DNA of 64,000 nt. It comes from Duganella zoogloeoides (GTDB lineage Bacteria; Pseudomonadota; Gammaproteobacteria; Burkholderiales; Burkholderiaceae_D). The stretch is taken from NCBI RefSeq assembly GCF_034479515.1, contig NZ_CP140152.1, positions 3,534,001 to 3,598,000 on the forward strand, in the 5' to 3' direction. Positions 60,947 through 64,000 of this stretch are shown one piece after another (the first letter of the stretch is position 1; each line of letters begins with the position of its first letter). The position numbers were made by a program, and so were the translations under genes. Under the pieces are notes generated by a model. That model saw nothing but the letters and a program-made list of their open reading frames with translations. It searched no databases and had not been told where the DNA came from.

Positions 60947-63943
60947 TCAGATGCGTGCCAGGGCTTCCACTAGCTGGTCGATGCTGAATGGCTTGAGCAG
61001 CAATTGCGCGCCATCGAGCATGGATCTCGGCGTCTGACCGCTGGCGAATATCACCCGCAGGCCTGGTCGCAACGCCAGCGCGCGCGCGGCCAGTACCTCG
61101 CCCGACAGGTCGGGCAGCGAGATATCGGTGAGCATGATGTCGAACTCGCCACCGTCCAGCGCGGCCAGGGCGCTGGAAGCGTCGCCGCAGGCGCTGACCT
61201 GGTGGCCCAGCAGTTCGAGCAGTTCGGCAGTTGTCTCGCGCAGTTCCGGTTCGTCCTCGACCAGCAGTATGCGGCGGCCGGCGTCCCGGCGGCCGGCGTC
61301 CCGGCGGCCGCCGTCCCGGCGGTCGGCGGCCGGCTGTCCTGCAGGCTGGCCGGGCACCGGATCAGGCGCCATCGTCGTCGTTGCAGGGATAGCCGCCATG
61401 TCGGTCGTATCCGCCGATGTATCGGCCGCGTCGCCAGCTTCCGCCAGTTCGGCATGTTCAGCCTGTTCAGCCATCTCCGGCGCCTCGACCACCTCCGCCC
61501 TGCGCGCGAGCTGGGCCAGCATTGCCGCTGCCGGCTGCGCCGCCAGTTGCGCCGCGTGCTGGCGGTTGGCCAGGACATGGCGCACCTTGCGCGCCAGCGC
61601 TTCGCGGGTGTAAGGCTTGCCCAGCAAGTCCACGCCGGCGTCGAGCCGGCCGCCGTGGACGATGGCGTTCTCGGTGTACCCGGACGTAAACAGCACGGCG
61701 ATGCCAGGCAGGCGTTCGCGCGCCTTGCGCGCCAGATCGGGGCTGCGCAACGGGCCGGGCATCACCACGTCGGTAAACAGCAGATCGATCGGCATGCCGC
61801 TGTCGATGATGGACAGCGCGCTGGCGGCGTCGCTTGCCTTGAGCACCCGGTAACCGAGTTCGCCCAGCATTTCGACCACGGTGGCGCGCACGCCCTCGTC
61901 ATCCTCGGCCACCAGGATGGTCTCCTGGCCGCCGACCACGGCACGCGTTTCCGGCGGCGCCGGGGCATCCTCGATGTCGGTGGAGCGCGGCAGGTACAGC
62001 TTGACCGTGGTGCCGCAACCGGGCTCGCTGTAGATCTGCACGTGGCCGCCGGACTGGCGCACGAAGCCATACACCATCGACAGTCCCAGGCCGCTGCCCT
62101 TGCCTTCCGGTTTGGTGGAAAAGAACGGGTCGAAGGCCTGCGCCATGATCTCGGGCGACATGCCGGCGCCGGTGTCACTGACGGCGATCATCACGTACTG
62201 GCCGGGAGACAGTTCCGGGTGGTTCCGTGCGTAGTGGTCGTCGAGCATGGCGTTGCCTACCTCGATGGTGAGCTTGCCCACGCCGTCCATGGCGTCGCGC
62301 GCGTTGATGCACAGGTTGAGCACAGCGTTTTCCACCTGGGCGGTATCGACCAGGGTGTTCCACAGGCCGCCCGAGATCACGGTTTCCACCTCGATTTCCT
62401 CGCCCAGGCTGCGCCGCAGCATGTCTTCCATGCCGGCGATGAAGCGGCCGATGCGCACCACGCGCGGATCGAGCGCCTGGCGCCGGCCGAACGCCAGCAG
62501 GTAGCTGGCCAGCTTGGCGCCACGGGTGACGCCGGCCAGCGCCTGCTCCACGCGGCGCTGGGCGCGCGGCATATCGGCCACATCGGCAGCCAGCAGTTGC
62601 AGGTTGCCGGAGATGACCTGCAACAGGTTGTTGAAGTCGTGCGCCACGCCGCCCGTCAGCTTGCCGATCGCTTCCATCTTCTGCGCCTGCTGCAATTTGA
62701 GCGACGTGCGGCGCATCTCTTCGGCGGCTGCCCGCTCGGCCGTCATGTCGCGGCCCACGGCGTGGATGAAGCCCTCGTCCGGCACGGCGGTCCAGGACAG
62801 GATGGCGTGGCCGCCACCCTTGCGCAGCGTGCGGTTCTCGAATTTGAAGGTACTGTGGCCCTGCGCCAGCGAGTCCATTTCGGCCAGCGACGACTGGGCG
62901 TCGTCCGGATGGATGATCTTGTGGATCGAGGTACCGATGATTTCCGCCTCGTCCCAGCCCAGCAGGCGGGTGAAGGCCGGATTGGCGGCGGTGATCCAGC
63001 CGTCTAGCGTGGTCACCAGCATGACGTCGGTGGCGTGGCGCCACATGCGGTCGCGCTCGGCCGTGCGTTCGGCCACTTGCAGCTGCAATTTGCTGGCGGT
63101 GGCTTTCTGGTCCTCGATATCGGTACTGGTACCCACCCAGCGCTGCACCACGCCGTTGTCGTCGATGATGGGCATGGCGCGCACGATGTGCCAGCGCCAG
63201 GCGCCGTCGGCGCGGCGGATCCGGTATTCGACCTCGAAATTCTGCGCGGTGGCGACCGAGGCGCGCCATGCTGCGGCCACCTTGGCGCTGTCGTCGGCGT
63301 GGACGATCGCGGTCCAGGCGTCACCCGTCAACTGACCCGGCTGGGTGCCGGAATAACGGTACACCTGCTCGTTGAACCAGTTGAGCGAGCCATCCGCATC
63401 GGCCGACCACACCTGGCTCGGAATTGCCTGGGCCAGGGTGCGGAAGGTATTTTCGCTGGCACGCAGCTGCTGCTCGGCGCGGATCTTGTCGGTGGTATCC
63501 ACCACCACCACCAGCACCCCCCACGGCTTGCCCGCTTCGTCCAGGATCGGCGCGTAGTCGAGATTCATCCACACCTGCTCCGGTTTGCCGGAACGCAGCA
63601 GCGTCATTTCCTGGTCCTTGTACGCCAGCGTACCGCCGGCCAGCGCCACGCGGATCACGTAGTCGTTATGATCTGCCACCTCGGGCCACGACTCGCGCAC
63701 GTTGGAGCCGAGCGACATCGGGTGGCGGCGGCCGGCAAATTCGGAATAGCCGTCGTTGTAGATCATCACGCCCTCGTCGCCCAGCAGCGCCACCATGGGC
63801 AGCGTGGAGCGCAACATGGTCGATACCGTGGTCTTGAGCGATTGCGACCAGGTGTCGATGGCGCCCAGCGCGGTACCGGCCCAGTCGTAGGAGGCGATGA
63901 TCTGCGCGATATGGCCGCCGCCGTTGAGGAAGGGATAGTTCAC
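60947..63943 (-). CDS. Hybrid histidine kinase with three PAS domains and two receivers
   Basis: 998 residues, cytoplasmic. Three PAS domains (about 30-160, 165-295 and 300-420) lead to HisKA with H435 in 'GGVAHDFNNLLQVISGNLQL', an HATPase ('NAVLNLCINARDAMDG', 'DTGAGM', 'GKGSGLGLSMVYGFVRQSGG'), a first receiver ('ILVAEDDEGVRATVVEMLGE', 'LLFTDVVMPG') and a second receiver at the C-terminus ('ILLVEDEPELRETTAELLEL', 'IMLTDISLPDLSG', 'LLKPF'). The linker between receivers (about 785-890) is Ala/Glu/Met-rich and contains a RRDAG repeat. It is a HPK4-type kinase of broad sensing role. It may share a signal chain with the neighbouring GGDEF-EAL protein. Confidence 0.9.
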   Translation of the reverse strand: MNYPFLNGGGHIAQIIASYDWAGTALGAIDTWSQSLKTTVSTMLRSTLPMVALLGDEGVMIYNDGYSEFAGRRHPMSLGSNVRESWPEVADHNDYVIRVALAGGTLAYKDQEMTLLRSGKPEQVWMNLDYAPILDEAGKPWGVLVVVVDTTDKIRAEQQLRASENTFRTLAQAIPSQVWSADADGSLNWFNEQVYRYSGTQPGQLTGDAWTAIVHADDSAKVAAAWRASVATAQNFEVEYRIRRADGAWRWHIVRAMPIIDDNGVVQRWVGTSTDIEDQKATASKLQLQVAERTAERDRMWRHATDVMLVTTLDGWITAANPAFTRLLGWDEAEIIGTSIHKIIHPDDAQSSLAEMDSLAQGHSTFKFENRTLRKGGGHAILSWTAVPDEGFIHAVGRDMTAERAAAEEMRRTSLKLQQAQKMEAIGKLTGGVAHDFNNLLQVISGNLQLLAADVADMPRAQRRVEQALAGVTRGAKLASYLLAFGRRQALDPRVVRIGRFIAGMEDMLRRSLGEEIEVETVISGGLWNTLVDTAQVENAVLNLCINARDAMDGVGKLTIEVGNAMLDDHYARNHPELSPGQYVMIAVSDTGAGMSPEIMAQAFDPFFSTKPEGKGSGLGLSMVYGFVRQSGGHVQIYSEPGCGTTVKLYLPRSTDIEDAPAPPETRAVVGGQETILVAEDDEGVRATVVEMLGELGYRVLKASDAASALSIIDSGMPIDLLFTDVVMPGPLRSPDLARKARERLPGIAVLFTSGYTENAIVHGGRLDAGVDLLGKPYTREALARKVRHVLANRQHAAQLAAQPAAAMLAQLARRAEVVEAPEMAEQAEHAELAEAGDAADTSADTTDMAAIPATTTMAPDPVPGQPAGQPAADRRDGGRRDAGRRDAGRRILLVEDEPELRETTAELLELLGHQVSACGDASSALAALDGGEFDIMLTDISLPDLSGEVLAARALALRPGLRVIFASGQTPRSMLDGAQLLLKPFSIDQLVEALARI
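61273..61317. repeat. 15-base tandem repeat in the kinase linker
   Basis: Three copies of GGCGGCCGGCGTCCC, the third with one change, encode on the minus strand RRDGG/RRDAG/RRDAG just before the last receiver. The period keeps the frame, so copy-number changes would vary the linker length without breaking the gene. Confidence 0.85.
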
Positions 63944-64000
63944 GAGGTTACTGGCTTGTATGCGGTAAGGAACGAAGATCGACGATTATAGGACGTCGCC

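Overview
The window is GC-rich, densely coded chromosomal DNA, with no intergenic gap reaching 300 bases. I saw no rRNA, tRNA, CRISPR array, transposase or phage gene. The gene content fits a betaproteobacterium of the Oxalobacteraceae (Massilia/Duganella/Janthinobacterium group): dadA with an Lrp-type regulator, an EmrAB-type efflux operon with a NodT-type outer membrane factor, a cyanide-insensitive-type bd oxidase with a DUF2474 peptide, many PAS/GAF hybrid kinases, and a large Wza/Wzc/Wzx/Wzy exopolysaccharide locus. The genus is an inference from this content, not a database result.

Layout. (1) 1-7061: signalling island with the end of a receiver protein, two hybrid histidine kinases, a receiver-GGDEF diguanylate cyclase and a soluble HisKA_3 kinase. 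(2) 7115-13122: type II NADH dehydrogenase, divergent from a marR-emrB-oprM/nodT-emrA multidrug efflux operon. (3) 13123-21180: a long palindrome, an unknown TerB-like/membrane protein, lrp/dadA, an HDOD protein with a strong and possibly leaderless promoter, a ZntB/CorA transporter, a small membrane protein, and an MFS transporter coupled to a SufR-like regulator. (4) 21349-42509: exopolysaccharide locus. On the + strand it holds nucleotide-sugar enzymes (WbpM/CapD-like dehydratase, WbpB/D/E-like enzymes, a second DegT aminotransferase), Wzx, Wzy, two GT4 glycosyltransferases, a translationally overlapping trio of two GNAT-like paralogues and a NodB-like deacetylase, and a sugar transferase fused to an acyltransferase. 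On the - strand it holds wza, a wzc whose kinase motifs are degenerate, and a duplicated beta-helix lipoprotein.

(5) 42643-46855: a TonB siderophore receptor behind a Fur-box promoter, a 54-aa membrane peptide, a LuxR-type regulator and an unknown protein. (6) 46902-57983: LysR regulator, semialdehyde dehydrogenase, a molybdenum hydroxylase with its 2Fe-2S subunit and a triheme cytochrome c, the CioAB-type oxidase with its small subunit, a quinone oxidoreductase-like MDR protein and a glutathione S-transferase. This is a block for aldehyde oxidation and respiration. (7) 58044-63943: a membrane PAS-GGDEF-EAL protein and a three-PAS hybrid kinase with two receivers.

How the genes may work together: the polysaccharide would be started on undecaprenyl phosphate by the PglC-type domain of the fusion protein, extended by the two GT4 enzymes with 2,3-diamino- and 4-amino-sugar precursors, N-modified by the deacetylase/GNAT trio, flipped and polymerised by Wzx/Wzy, and exported by Wzc/Wza. 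The most unusual points are the sugar transferase-acyltransferase fusion with a hairpin in its linker, the loss of Walker A and B residues in Wzc, and the duplicated GNAT-like genes beside a deacetylase.
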